Of a stretch of 64,000 nt of DNA, positions 21,158 to 30,600 are shown in pieces. Source of the stretch: an uncultured Mycoplasmatota bacterium (GTDB taxonomy: Bacteria; Bacillota_I; Bacilli_A; RF39; UBA660); NCBI GenBank assembly GCA_946403755.1, contig CAMJBC010000006.1, positions 59,434 to 123,433 of the forward strand, in the 5' to 3' direction. The notes below the pieces were generated by a model that made no database searches, had not been told where the DNA came from, and worked only from the letters and a program-made list of their open reading frames with translations. The position numbers were made by a program, and so were the translations under genes. Position 1 is the first letter of the stretch. Each line of letters starts with the position of its first letter.

Positions 21158-21817
21158 ATGATTGGAAATGACTGGGATGAAAAATTAGATGTAGTATGGA
21201 AAAGTGAAGGTTTTAAAAAATTCATGAGTGTTATTAAACATGAGTATGAAACTAAGACTTGTTATCCTGAATATAAGAATATTTTTAATGCTTTAAGATA
21301 TACACCATATTCTAATGTTAAAATAGTTATTATAGGTCAAGATCCATATCATGGAGAAGGTGAAGCACATGGTCTTTCTTTTAGTGTTCAAGATGGAGTA
21401 GCGTTACCACCAAGTTTACAAAATATCTACAAAGAGCTTTACAATGATTTGGGTATTAAAAATACTAGAGGAGATCTTACTTCTTGGGCTAAAGAAGGAG
21501 TATTATTATTAAATAGCATTCTTAGTGTAGAAAAAGATAAACCACTTTCTCATTCTAAATTAGGTTGGCAGTTATTAACAGATCATATTATTAAAATTCT
21601 TAATCAAAAAGAAGAACCAATAGTATTTATATTATGGGGTAGTTATGCCAGAAGTAAAAAAGAATTTATAACAAATAAAAAGCATTTAATAATAGAAAGT
21701 GTTCATCCAAGCCCACTTAGTGCATCAAGAGGTTTCTTTGGTAGTAAACCATTTTCAAAAGCAAATGCATTTTTAAAAAAGAATAATATTAAAGAAGTGG
21801 ATTTTAGTATTAAATAG
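21158..21817 (+). CDS. ung: uracil-DNA glycosylase
   Basis: VVIIGQDPYHGEGEAHGLSFSV-type motif; HPSPLSASRGFFGSKPFSKAN. Confidence 0.97.
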   Translation: MIGNDWDEKLDVVWKSEGFKKFMSVIKHEYETKTCYPEYKNIFNALRYTPYSNVKIVIIGQDPYHGEGEAHGLSFSVQDGVALPPSLQNIYKELYNDLGIKNTRGDLTSWAKEGVLLLNSILSVEKDKPLSHSKLGWQLLTDHIIKILNQKEEPIVFILWGSYARSKKEFITNKKHLIIESVHPSPLSASRGFFGSKPFSKANAFLKKNNIKEVDFSIK

Positions 21818-21826
21818 AGGAGTTTT

Positions 21827-22222
21827 ATGAAAGATAGAATATTAAAAGAGTTTGGTAAAAGTGGATTTATTAAAGATAATGATTTTAAAATAATTAATCT
21901 TACAGATACAGAATGTAGTTTAGAATATAAAGTAAAGGATAGTGGGCTTAATCCAATTGGAATAGTTCATGGTGGAATATTATTTGGTTTTTCTGATACT
22001 ACTGCTGGAACATTAGCATGTATGACAGGAAAGTTTCCATTAACTATTAATTCTAGTATTAGTTATTTAAATCAAGCTAAATGTGAAAAGTTAATATCTA
22101 AAGCAACTATATTAAAACAAGGTAATAATATAGGATATTATAAAGTAGATATTTTTGATGAAAAAAATACATTAATATGTACTTGTAATGTAACAATGTA
22201 TATGAAAAAAGAAGTTATTTAA
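21827..22222 (+). CDS. PaaI-like hotdog thioesterase
   Basis: GIVHGGILFGFSDTTAGTLA. Confidence 0.88.
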   Translation: MKDRILKEFGKSGFIKDNDFKIINLTDTECSLEYKVKDSGLNPIGIVHGGILFGFSDTTAGTLACMTGKFPLTINSSISYLNQAKCEKLISKATILKQGNNIGYYKVDIFDEKNTLICTCNVTMYMKKEVI

Positions 22223-22232
22223 ACTTCTTTTT
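22205..22232. terminator. bidirectional terminator
   Basis: AAAAAAGAAGTT..AACTTCTTTTTT. Confidence 0.75.
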
Positions 22233-22795
22233 TATACTTCTAAATCATTATTGAAATCAGTTTCTAGTTCTTTTCCTTCAATTAAATTTTTAACTTTATA
22301 TTTCTTACATTTAGATATTATATTATATGGAAATTTAGATACTAAATTATTATATATAACTGTATAAGAATTATAATAAGTTCTAAGAGATATTAATGAT
22401 AATTCATTTTCTTCATATTCATTTATTAATTCTCTAAATAATTTAATTTCTCTAACTTTTTGTTTATCTTCTTTTATTTGAACTAGTTCTTTATAAGCTT
22501 TATTTAATAGTTTTTCATTCTTTAAAGATATATCTAAATCTTGTATTTCTTTTACATTATCAAATACTTTACTATCAGTTTTATATTTATCTTTAATAGC
22601 ATCTATAAATCTATTAACAATGTCAAATTTATTATTAAATCTAGTTATATATTCTGACTCACTATCATTTAATTTTTTAAGTAGGTTTGATAGCTTTTCA
22701 TTATAGTATTTATAGAATAAAATAATGAATGCTAGAATAATAACAACTATTATTGATATAAGTGTAATTATGTATACTGTTTTCATATTTGTCAC
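22232..22795 (-). CDS. LemA-like membrane protein
   Basis: N-terminal TM then coiled-coil with RTYYNSYTVIYNNLVSKFPYNIISKCKKYK. Confidence 0.6.
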   Translation of the reverse strand: MTNMKTVYIITLISIIVVIILAFIILFYKYYNEKLSNLLKKLNDSESEYITRFNNKFDIVNRFIDAIKDKYKTDSKVFDNVKEIQDLDISLKNEKLLNKAYKELVQIKEDKQKVREIKLFRELINEYEENELSLISLRTYYNSYTVIYNNLVSKFPYNIISKCKKYKVKNLIEGKELETDFNNDLEV

Positions 22796-22859
22796 ATCCT
22801 AATAAACATTATAACAAAAAATATTTATTTTTAAAATATTTATATTATAATTATATTAG

Positions 22860-23426
22860 GTGATAATAATGAAAATAAAAGTAGGTGTTTCAAATCATCA
22901 TATACATGTTACTAGAGAAACATTAGATATTTTATTTGGTAAAGGATATGAATTACATAATAAAAGAGATTTAGTTCAAAAAGGACAATTTGCTGCTGAA
23001 GAAACAGTTACATTAGAATGCAATGGCAAACAATTAGAACATATTAGAATAATAGGCCCTTGTAGACCATATACTCAAGTTGAATTATTAGAAAGAGATA
23101 ATGAATATTTTGGTATACATGCTCCAGTTAGAACTAGTGGAGACTTAGAAGGTAGTGAAAATATGACTATTATAGGACCTAATGGAATAGTTTTTGCTAG
23201 AGAATCAACTATAGTAGCAGATAGACATATTCATATGAGTGCTGAGGATTTAATAACATTTAATCAAAAAGCTAAAAATAAAGTAGTAGTTAAATGTGAA
23301 AATGGGGTAGTAATGGATAATGTAGATATTAAATCTGATGAAACATGTGTATTAGAATACCATATGAATAAAGATGAAGCAGAAGAACTTGGTATAGAAA
23401 CTGGAATGGAGATAGAGATAATATAA
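22860..23426 (+). CDS. pduL: PduL-type phosphate acyltransferase
   Basis: VGVSNHHIHVTRETLDILFG...GPCRPYTQVELLERD...ADRHIHMSAEDL. Confidence 0.93.
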   Translation: MIIMKIKVGVSNHHIHVTRETLDILFGKGYELHNKRDLVQKGQFAAEETVTLECNGKQLEHIRIIGPCRPYTQVELLERDNEYFGIHAPVRTSGDLEGSENMTIIGPNGIVFARESTIVADRHIHMSAEDLITFNQKAKNKVVVKCENGVVMDNVDIKSDETCVLEYHMNKDEAEELGIETGMEIEII

Positions 23427-23450
23427 AGCAAAATTGACATTTTGCTTTTT
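23426..23450 (+). terminator. intrinsic terminator
   Basis: AAGCAAAAT tgac ATTTTGCTT TTT. Confidence 0.7.
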
Positions 23451-23490
23451 AAATGATATAATTTATAGGCTTTCGTTGGGGGAGATAAAT

Positions 23491-24165
23491 ATGGAAAAAC
23501 GTATAGAATTAGATAGAATACCAAGAAGTCTAAGGATGAAAAAAATAGGAAGTTCACCAAATGGAAATTTCTATTTAACAAGTAATAATAGAGTATTTAA
23601 AAAGTTTAAAGAAGGTAGTATTGATGAAATACTAATTGAATTATTAATGGATTTAAGATATAAAGGTTTTTCTTTTCCAGAACAATTAGTAATAGTAAGA
23701 GATATACTAGCTGGATATACTAATAGACGTAGAAATGGTTTATTATTAGAACAACCTAATTTAAGTGAAATTAGAATAATGGATTTTTTAAATGCTGAAA
23801 GAACTTTTGAAAAAGGATTAAGAGACTTTTCTTATGATACAAGATTAGAATTAGTTGAGCCAAGAATGTTTTATACAGATAATAAAAAACTTATTAATGC
23901 TAATAGTGATATGGTAAGAGAATTTAACCTTGCTATTACAGATCCAGGTGCTGAAAACTTAAGAACATATGCTGCATCTATGGAAAAATTATTATTTGAT
24001 GGAGAATATTACTCTAAAAAACTAAATGATTTAAAAAGAGGATGTTTACAAGGTTATGTAGAACCATCAGTATTTATGAGTGAGGCACTTGATAGATTAG
24101 ATCATTATGCTGAAATCAATACTTTAGAAGATTATAATGAAGGATTAGTTCTATTAAGAAAATAA
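23491..24165 (+). CDS. hypothetical protein (start ATG 23491)
   Basis: RBS ggggga before ATG; no family recognised. Confidence 0.65.
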   Translation: MEKRIELDRIPRSLRMKKIGSSPNGNFYLTSNNRVFKKFKEGSIDEILIELLMDLRYKGFSFPEQLVIVRDILAGYTNRRRNGLLLEQPNLSEIRIMDFLNAERTFEKGLRDFSYDTRLELVEPRMFYTDNKKLINANSDMVREFNLAITDPGAENLRTYAASMEKLLFDGEYYSKKLNDLKRGCLQGYVEPSVFMSEALDRLDHYAEINTLEDYNEGLVLLRK

Positions 24166-24222
24166 AAATAGAATTAATTCTTTTTTTATGTTATAATTTT
24201 AATCTAGAAAGGTAACTAAAAT

Positions 24223-24801
24223 ATGCTAACAATAGGAATAGATATAGATGATACAATAACAAATAGTACTAGAGTGGTAAAATATTTTATTAATAAATAC
24301 TCTAAAGATAAAGAATTAATGAATAATGTAGAAGGAGTTATTAGAGGAAACTATGTTTCTGAAGGCACTAAAAACTTTTATAGAAAACATAGTGAATTAA
24401 TAGGAAATAGAATAAAAGTTAAAAAACATGCTAGAGAAGTAATACAAAAATTACATGATGATGGACATAAAATAATAATAGTTACTGCTAGAGATGATAA
24501 CTATTATGAAGATGCATATAAATTTAGTTATGAATATTTAAAAAGAAATGGAATAGTGTTTGATAAGTTAATAACAGCACAACCATATAAAAAAGAAATA
24601 TGTATAAAAGAGAAGATAGATATTATGATAGATGATGCTGTTGATACAGTAGATTCTATACATGAAGTAGGTATAAAATCTATATTATTTGACTCATCAA
24701 TTAATAAAAATAAAAAAACAAAAGGAAAGCGTTTAAATAACTGGAATGATATATATAAATACATTCAAAAAAATAAAAAAGATTGTAAAAATTTTGAATA
24801 A
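24223..24801 (+). CDS. HAD-like 5'(3')-deoxyribonucleotidase (NT5C-type)
   Basis: MLTIGIDIDDTITNS...VTARDD...DIMIDDAVDTVD. Confidence 0.82.
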   Translation: MLTIGIDIDDTITNSTRVVKYFINKYSKDKELMNNVEGVIRGNYVSEGTKNFYRKHSELIGNRIKVKKHAREVIQKLHDDGHKIIIVTARDDNYYEDAYKFSYEYLKRNGIVFDKLITAQPYKKEICIKEKIDIMIDDAVDTVDSIHEVGIKSILFDSSINKNKKTKGKRLNNWNDIYKYIQKNKKDCKNFE

Positions 24802-24805
24802 TTAA

Positions 24806-24834
24806 TTGACAAAAAATATTAAATATTATACTAT
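24806..24834 (+). promoter_or_regulatory. strong sigma-A-type promoter of orphan ncRNA candidate
   Basis: TTGACA-17 nt-TACTAT (alternative TATACT at 24827). Confidence 0.65.
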
Positions 24835-24840
24835 TAAATT

Positions 24841-24930
24841 GACATAGAAATATGTCATAGAACATTTATACGATTCATTGTGTAGGTGTTCGACCAAAAC
24901 CCCCTGAGAGGCCTTCGGGCCTCATTTTTA
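24841..24930 (+). ncRNA. candidate structured small RNA (~90 nt)
   Basis: Starts with GACATA-GAAA-TATGTC hairpin, ends with GAGGCC-TTCG-GGCCTC hairpin plus T-rich tail; no ORF. Confidence 0.55.
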
Positions 24931-24949
24931 TTTGTTAAAAAAACTGTAA

Positions 24950-25414
24950 TTATTCATTACAGTTTTTTGGTAGACGTTCTAATTTTTCTAGATTTTTAAT
25001 TCTTTCTCTAACATATTTTATTTGTTCTGATGTTACAAAACTATGACCATATTTTCTAGAAATACTATCAAATGATTCTAATATAGGCAATATACTATAA
25101 GAACTATGATATCTTGAGAATAAGTCTTCTATGTATATACTTACCATTTCTTCATTTTCAGCTTTTTGTTGTTCTGGCGTTAGTACTTTGTATGAATTTC
25201 CATTGTTTACAAGAAATAATATTCTAGCGCCTTCTCTAAATAAATCAATTTCATCCTCATTAAAAAATCCAATTGGAAGTTGATCTCCATTTATATCTAA
25301 TGTTGTCCCTGAATAAACTAAGTTTTGTTTTTTAAGAAAAACATAAAGATTAATTGGATCTTCTGAATTTACACTGTCACCAACCATTGGCTCAATTGTT
25401 TTTACAAATGCCAT
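24950..25414 (-). CDS. hypothetical protein
   Basis: ORF with well-spaced minus-strand promoter TTGCAA-17-TATAAT and G8 upstream of ATG. Confidence 0.65.
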   Translation of the reverse strand: MAFVKTIEPMVGDSVNSEDPINLYVFLKKQNLVYSGTTLDINGDQLPIGFFNEDEIDLFREGARILFLVNNGNSYKVLTPEQQKAENEEMVSIYIEDLFSRYHSSYSILPILESFDSISRKYGHSFVTSEQIKYVRERIKNLEKLERLPKNCNE

Positions 25415-25446
25415 AAAAAATCCCCCCCCTTTTTAATAGCGGGTAT

Positions 25447-25475
25447 ATTATACCACAAAATGCATTTTTTTGCAA
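25447..25475 (-). promoter_or_regulatory. promoter of minus-strand gene 24950..25414
   Basis: Minus strand TTGCAA-17 nt-TATAAT with TGG extension. Confidence 0.65.
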
Positions 25476-25611
25476 GTTTTGGTGTGTTATAATACTAATA
25501 GGGTGTGGTAATATAGCACATTATTCATATGATGATTCTGCTTTAATAAAAGGTTTAGATGAACTATTAATTAGTTTAGATTATAGTGTACTTGAACAAA
25601 CAAGAACTAAA

Positions 25612-25911
25612 ATGATAGAAGAAGGTTCTGATACAGAAATAATAGATAAAGCTATTAAAGAAAAAAAGAGAAGAGATGGAATAAGAATGAGAGAACAAAA
25701 AATACAAGAAAAACGTGATAAACAATTTGCAAAGAATGTAAGAAATGCATCTTTTTTAGGATTACTTGGTGGTTTATTTGGACCTTCTCCAGATAAGAAT
25801 GATATGATGCCTTGGGAAGAAGATGCTATGAAAAATGATGGTTATGAACCATATAATTTTGAAGAAGAAGAACTAGAAGAAGATGATTATTATTATGAAG
25901 ATGATAAATAA
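25612..25911 (+). CDS. hypothetical acidic C-terminal protein; coding likely extends upstream to ~25501-25513 without a standard start
   Basis: Open in-frame extension GCGNIAHYSYDDSALIKGLDELLISLDYSVLEQTRTK upstream of first ATG. Confidence 0.5.
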   Translation: MIEEGSDTEIIDKAIKEKKRRDGIRMREQKIQEKRDKQFAKNVRNASFLGLLGGLFGPSPDKNDMMPWEEDAMKNDGYEPYNFEEEELEEDDYYYEDDK

Positions 25912-25934
25912 AAAAGAGATTTTTAAATCTCTTT

Positions 25935-27596
25935 TTATTTGTATTTATTTTTAATTTCTTCTACAGTCATGTTTTCATATGCAGTAGGTTTAAAAATAAT
26001 TTCAACTTTTTTATTTGATATAGTTATATCTTTAATAGAATCATCATCTTTATAAGTTTCTCTAAATTCATTAAATTTATTTTGAGCTTCCTCGTTATTA
26101 TTAAATCTATATAGATAAGATATAGAAGTAACAACATTACCATCAGTTTCTATAACAAGTTTACTACCATCATCTCTTTTATATGATATATATTTATCAA
26201 GTTTTTCTTCTTTGACAGGCTTATTATCTCTTATCGGATTATGATTATCATTATTGTTATTATTATCCTCTTGTTCATCTAATTCTTCTTTTACTTTTAA
26301 ATCTTTTTGTTTAATTCTTTTCTTTGGGGTTCTTTCTATTTCTTTAACTGTTCCAAGAGCAGAACCTCTTTCAGCAAGATCATTATCCATATCTACCATT
26401 ACTTGACCAACACTTTGTATTGCTTCTGTTTCTTCAACTAATAAATCTGTTAAGTCTCCGACATAGTCATAATATTTATTTATATATTCATTAATGTTTA
26501 ATAATAAACCAGGACCTCTATAATTATATAAACTACCACGATTATTATTAGATAGAAAATTAGAATTCTTAATTTGTAATCTAATACCATTCATAGCTTG
26601 TAATACTAAATCCATATCAGAAGAAATAGCTTCAGCATTAGCAAGCTTACTTGGAAATTTAATTGATAAATCTTGTATATCTTTTAAATCACCAAAATCA
26701 TTTACTGCTTCAACATCTTTAGCAGAAAGGGTATACCCATCACTGCATAGTATATCTTTTACTGATATAGTTTGTAATTTACTAGGATCTATAATACTAC
26801 TTATTTTAATTGTACTTAAATCAACTTTTTCATATTTTCCTGTTTTAGGATTATATTTATATACTGTATAATTAGGTTCTCTTTCAATATATTTATTTCC
26901 AATTGAATCTCTTAGACCTAGTACATATTCAGGTATTCTATTTACAAAACAATAATTACTGATACCCGCATGATTCCAATCATCAGTATTAATACTTAAA
27001 AGATTATATCCTAATTGTGCAAAAGGAACTATAAATTGATTGACACCTCTAGCTCTATATGCACTATATTTAGCAGAAGGTGATATAAATAATATTGGTA
27101 CATTATTTTCTTTTAATACATCATAGTTATCATATTTTAATAACATGTTATATCCATCATTTATATCAATTGCAGTATGAGATGCTAATTCAGGATGAGC
27201 AGTCAAATAGTCAGCTGTTCTTCTTAATACTGTACCACCACTACCACTATTACCAGAGGTAAATAGGCTGCTAATACTAAAATCATTAGCATTAAGAATA
27301 TTAGTAGTTCTTTTTAAAATGTTACTTGGATCATCTCTATTACTAGCTAAAATCATACAATAATCTGGTGGATTATTTCCTTCCATTTGTTTAATAATTC
27401 CACCAGTACTACCAGCAGTAAGACCACCATTACCAGGATAATAAGCTACTAAGTTAATATTAGGACTAGCATTAGGATTAATATAAAGTTTATTTCCAGC
27501 TTTATCTACAGCACGAAAATAGCCATTATCTAAAACGGTTACTTTACCAAAATTTTTTTCAAGATAAGTTTTTAATTCATTACTTGTATTTGCCAT
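25935..27596 (-). CDS. alpha/beta-hydrolase-like domain plus helical C-terminal region, hypothetical (start 27596)
   Basis: TSGNSGSGGTVLRRTADYL nucleophile-elbow-like, DIND, DDWNHAGI; helical YVGDLTDLLVEETEAIQSVGQVMVDMDND. Confidence 0.55.
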   Translation of the reverse strand: MANTSNELKTYLEKNFGKVTVLDNGYFRAVDKAGNKLYINPNASPNINLVAYYPGNGGLTAGSTGGIIKQMEGNNPPDYCMILASNRDDPSNILKRTTNILNANDFSISSLFTSGNSGSGGTVLRRTADYLTAHPELASHTAIDINDGYNMLLKYDNYDVLKENNVPILFISPSAKYSAYRARGVNQFIVPFAQLGYNLLSINTDDWNHAGISNYCFVNRIPEYVLGLRDSIGNKYIEREPNYTVYKYNPKTGKYEKVDLSTIKISSIIDPSKLQTISVKDILCSDGYTLSAKDVEAVNDFGDLKDIQDLSIKFPSKLANAEAISSDMDLVLQAMNGIRLQIKNSNFLSNNNRGSLYNYRGPGLLLNINEYINKYYDYVGDLTDLLVEETEAIQSVGQVMVDMDNDLAERGSALGTVKEIERTPKKRIKQKDLKVKEELDEQEDNNNNNDNHNPIRDNKPVKEEKLDKYISYKRDDGSKLVIETDGNVVTSISYLYRFNNNEEAQNKFNEFRETYKDDDSIKDITISNKKVEIIFKPTAYENMTVEEIKNKYK

Positions 27597-27698
27597 AATT
27601 TGTACCTTTATTATGATAATATTATAACATAAAAATATTGAAATAATTATTAAAAATTGATACAATTTATATATATAGAAAATAATGAGGTTTTTAGT

Positions 27699-30600
27699 AT
27701 GCATAAAAGAGTATTTAAAAAACTATTTTTAGTACTAATGATAATAAGTTTATTATTATCAATTTTTAATGTTGGTAAAATATTAGCAGCAGAACCTACA
27801 TTTAAATTATCTAATGTTAAGATAGAAGATAAGTCTAGTGGAGTAGAAACTTATATAGAAAGTTATACAGATAATAAATTAGTTACTGATACAACATTTC
27901 ATAAATTAGATGATTATGTTAAATATAAATTAACTATTGAAAATACATCTGATACTAAATATAAATTAGTACTAGTAGATGATAATAATTCAAATGATAA
28001 TCTAACATATGAATATGATTACAATAAAGATGAAGAAATATTACCAAGTAATTCAGTAGATGTTATTTTAACTATCACTTATAAAGATGGAATACAAGAA
28101 ATTAATCAAAGAACTCAAGATCAAGAAGTTAAAATATCATTTATAGTAGAAGATGAAGAAGGTAATACATACGAAGAAGAAATAACTAATAATCCTAAAA
28201 CTAGTGATAATATTCTTATTTATATTATTTCAGCAATAGTATCATTATTAGTGATATTAGCTATTGTATTTAGAAAGAAAATATCTAAGTTATTTGTATT
28301 ATTAGTATTAATTATTCCAATGATAACTTATGCAGTTACACCAAGTTTAATAATAGTATTAAAAAATCAAACAAAGTTATTTGACAAAATGGTTGTATAT
28401 ACAAATGTAAATGGAGTAAATGAAACAGTATTAGTTGATTATAATACTCCATATGAAAGACCAGAAAATCCACAAAAACCTGGTTATGATTTTGATAATT
28501 GGTATGTTGGTAATAAAGTATATAACTTTGATACACCACTTACTGAAGATGTAGAATTAACTGCTAAGTTCAATTTAATAACTTATAACATTACATATGA
28601 ATTAGATGGTGGCAATGTAAGTGGAAATCCAACAACTTATAATGTAGAAACAGAAACATTTACATTAAATAATCCTACTAAAGATGGATATACATTTGTA
28701 GGATGGACTGGTTCAAATGGAAGCGAACCAAATGCCACTGTAACAATAGAAAAAGGCAGTACAGAAGATAAAAATTATGTAGCTAACTTTGTAGCAAATG
28801 ATGATACACCATATACAGTTAGACACAAATATAAAAGATTAGATGGTACTTTTGATGTAGAAACAGAACATTTAGAAGGAAAAACTGATGATGTAGTAAC
28901 ACCAGCTATTAGACATAAATATGGATTTGTAGATCCAAGTACAACACAAATTACAATAACAGCTGATGGAAATGCTTATGTTGAATATGAATATATAAGA
29001 GAACAATATGTATTAACTTTAGAAAATACTGAAGATATTAATACAACATTTACATCAGGATCATATGATTATGAAACTAAGATTACATTAACTGCTAAAG
29101 AAACAGAACATTATGATTTTGTAAAATGGTCTAATGATGAAACAAATAATCCTTTAGTATTTAATATAACTGAAAATACTACAATTGGTCCAATATATCA
29201 AATAAAACAATATACAGTTTCATTTGATGAACAAGGTGGAACAAGTGTAAATGATATAACAAAAGATTATAATTCTGAAATAGGTACATTACCAGAAACA
29301 ACTAAAGATGGTTACTTATTTGATGGATGGTATACAAATGCAACTGGTGGAGAAAAGATAACTAGTGATACTAAAATAATAGGAAATATAACATATTATG
29401 CACATTATACAAAGTCACTAGCATTAGCAACAATTTCACCAGAAAGTATAACTCTAACAAGAGGAGAAGGAACAACTATTACAGTAACAAATGTTGAAGA
29501 AGAATATGAATTTATTTCAGGTAACTCAAGTATTGTAACGGTTGATACTAATGGTAATGTTAGTTCACTTGCAAAAGGAACTACAACAATAACAGTTAGA
29601 GGAATAAGATCAACTATTGAAAAAACAATAAATGTGACAGTAAATCCAATAATGTATACAATAAATTATGATGCACAAGGTGGAACTAGTGTACAATCAC
29701 AAGAAAAAGAAGAAAATGTTGCAATTGGAACTTTACCTAGTACAACAAAAGATGATTATGTATTTGATGGTTGGTATACAAATGGAACTGGTGGAACTAA
29801 GATTGATGAAGATACTATAGTAGCTGGAGCAACAACATATTATGCTCATTGGTTAAAATCAGTATCATTAGCAAATGTAACACCAGAAAGTATTACAATA
29901 CGTAAAAAAGAAACAGCTAATATAACAGTAACAAATGTAGAAGAAGAATATACATTTACATCAAGTGATGAACAAGTAGCTACTGTTAATAGTAGTGGAG
30001 TAGTAACTGGTGCTTCTATAGGAACAACTACAATAGTAATAGAAGGAGTAAAATCTCATGCTACTAAAGAAGTTAATGTAACAGTAAATCCAATGATATG
30101 TACTGTAACATTTAATTCACTTGGTGGAGAAAGTATTGCTTCTAAGACTATAGAAGAAAATAATGTAGTTGGTACATTACCAATACCAGAAAAAGAAAAT
30201 ACTACATTTACAGGATGGTATACAGATACAAATTGGACTACAAGAATATATGCTGATACAGTAGTAACTGATGATGTAACATATTATGCTAGATATATAG
30301 AAGATAATATAAGTAAAGTATTCTTTATACCAGGATCTTGTACATTTAATGGACATAAAACATTATCTCAAGTAGGAAATATTACTACTAATTCATCTAA
30401 AGGATGTATAAGTACAATTAACCCAAGTGGTAGTAACATTAATTATTCAGATGTTAAATATATTGATACTCATATTGCATTATTTAGTAGTGATAACTAT
30501 GGAAAAGATTTTGAATTAGGATTTACTATAGATGATTATGTAGCAGATAATACAGTTCATAATCAATCAACAATGGTAAACTCTAAATTAGAAAATGAAG

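Noticed and set aside
24895-24911. Similarity of AAACCCCCTGAGAG to GAACCCCCTGAAGAG at ~63945, considered as att-site pair
   Set aside because: Only ~10-12 nt, embedded in a terminator-bearing transcript on one side; insufficient without a recombinase
24836-24930. tmRNA, SRP RNA or 6S RNA identity for the small RNA candidate
   Set aside because: No tRNA-like CCA end/tag ORF, no SRP Alu/GGAA core, no long 6S bubble; length ~90 nt
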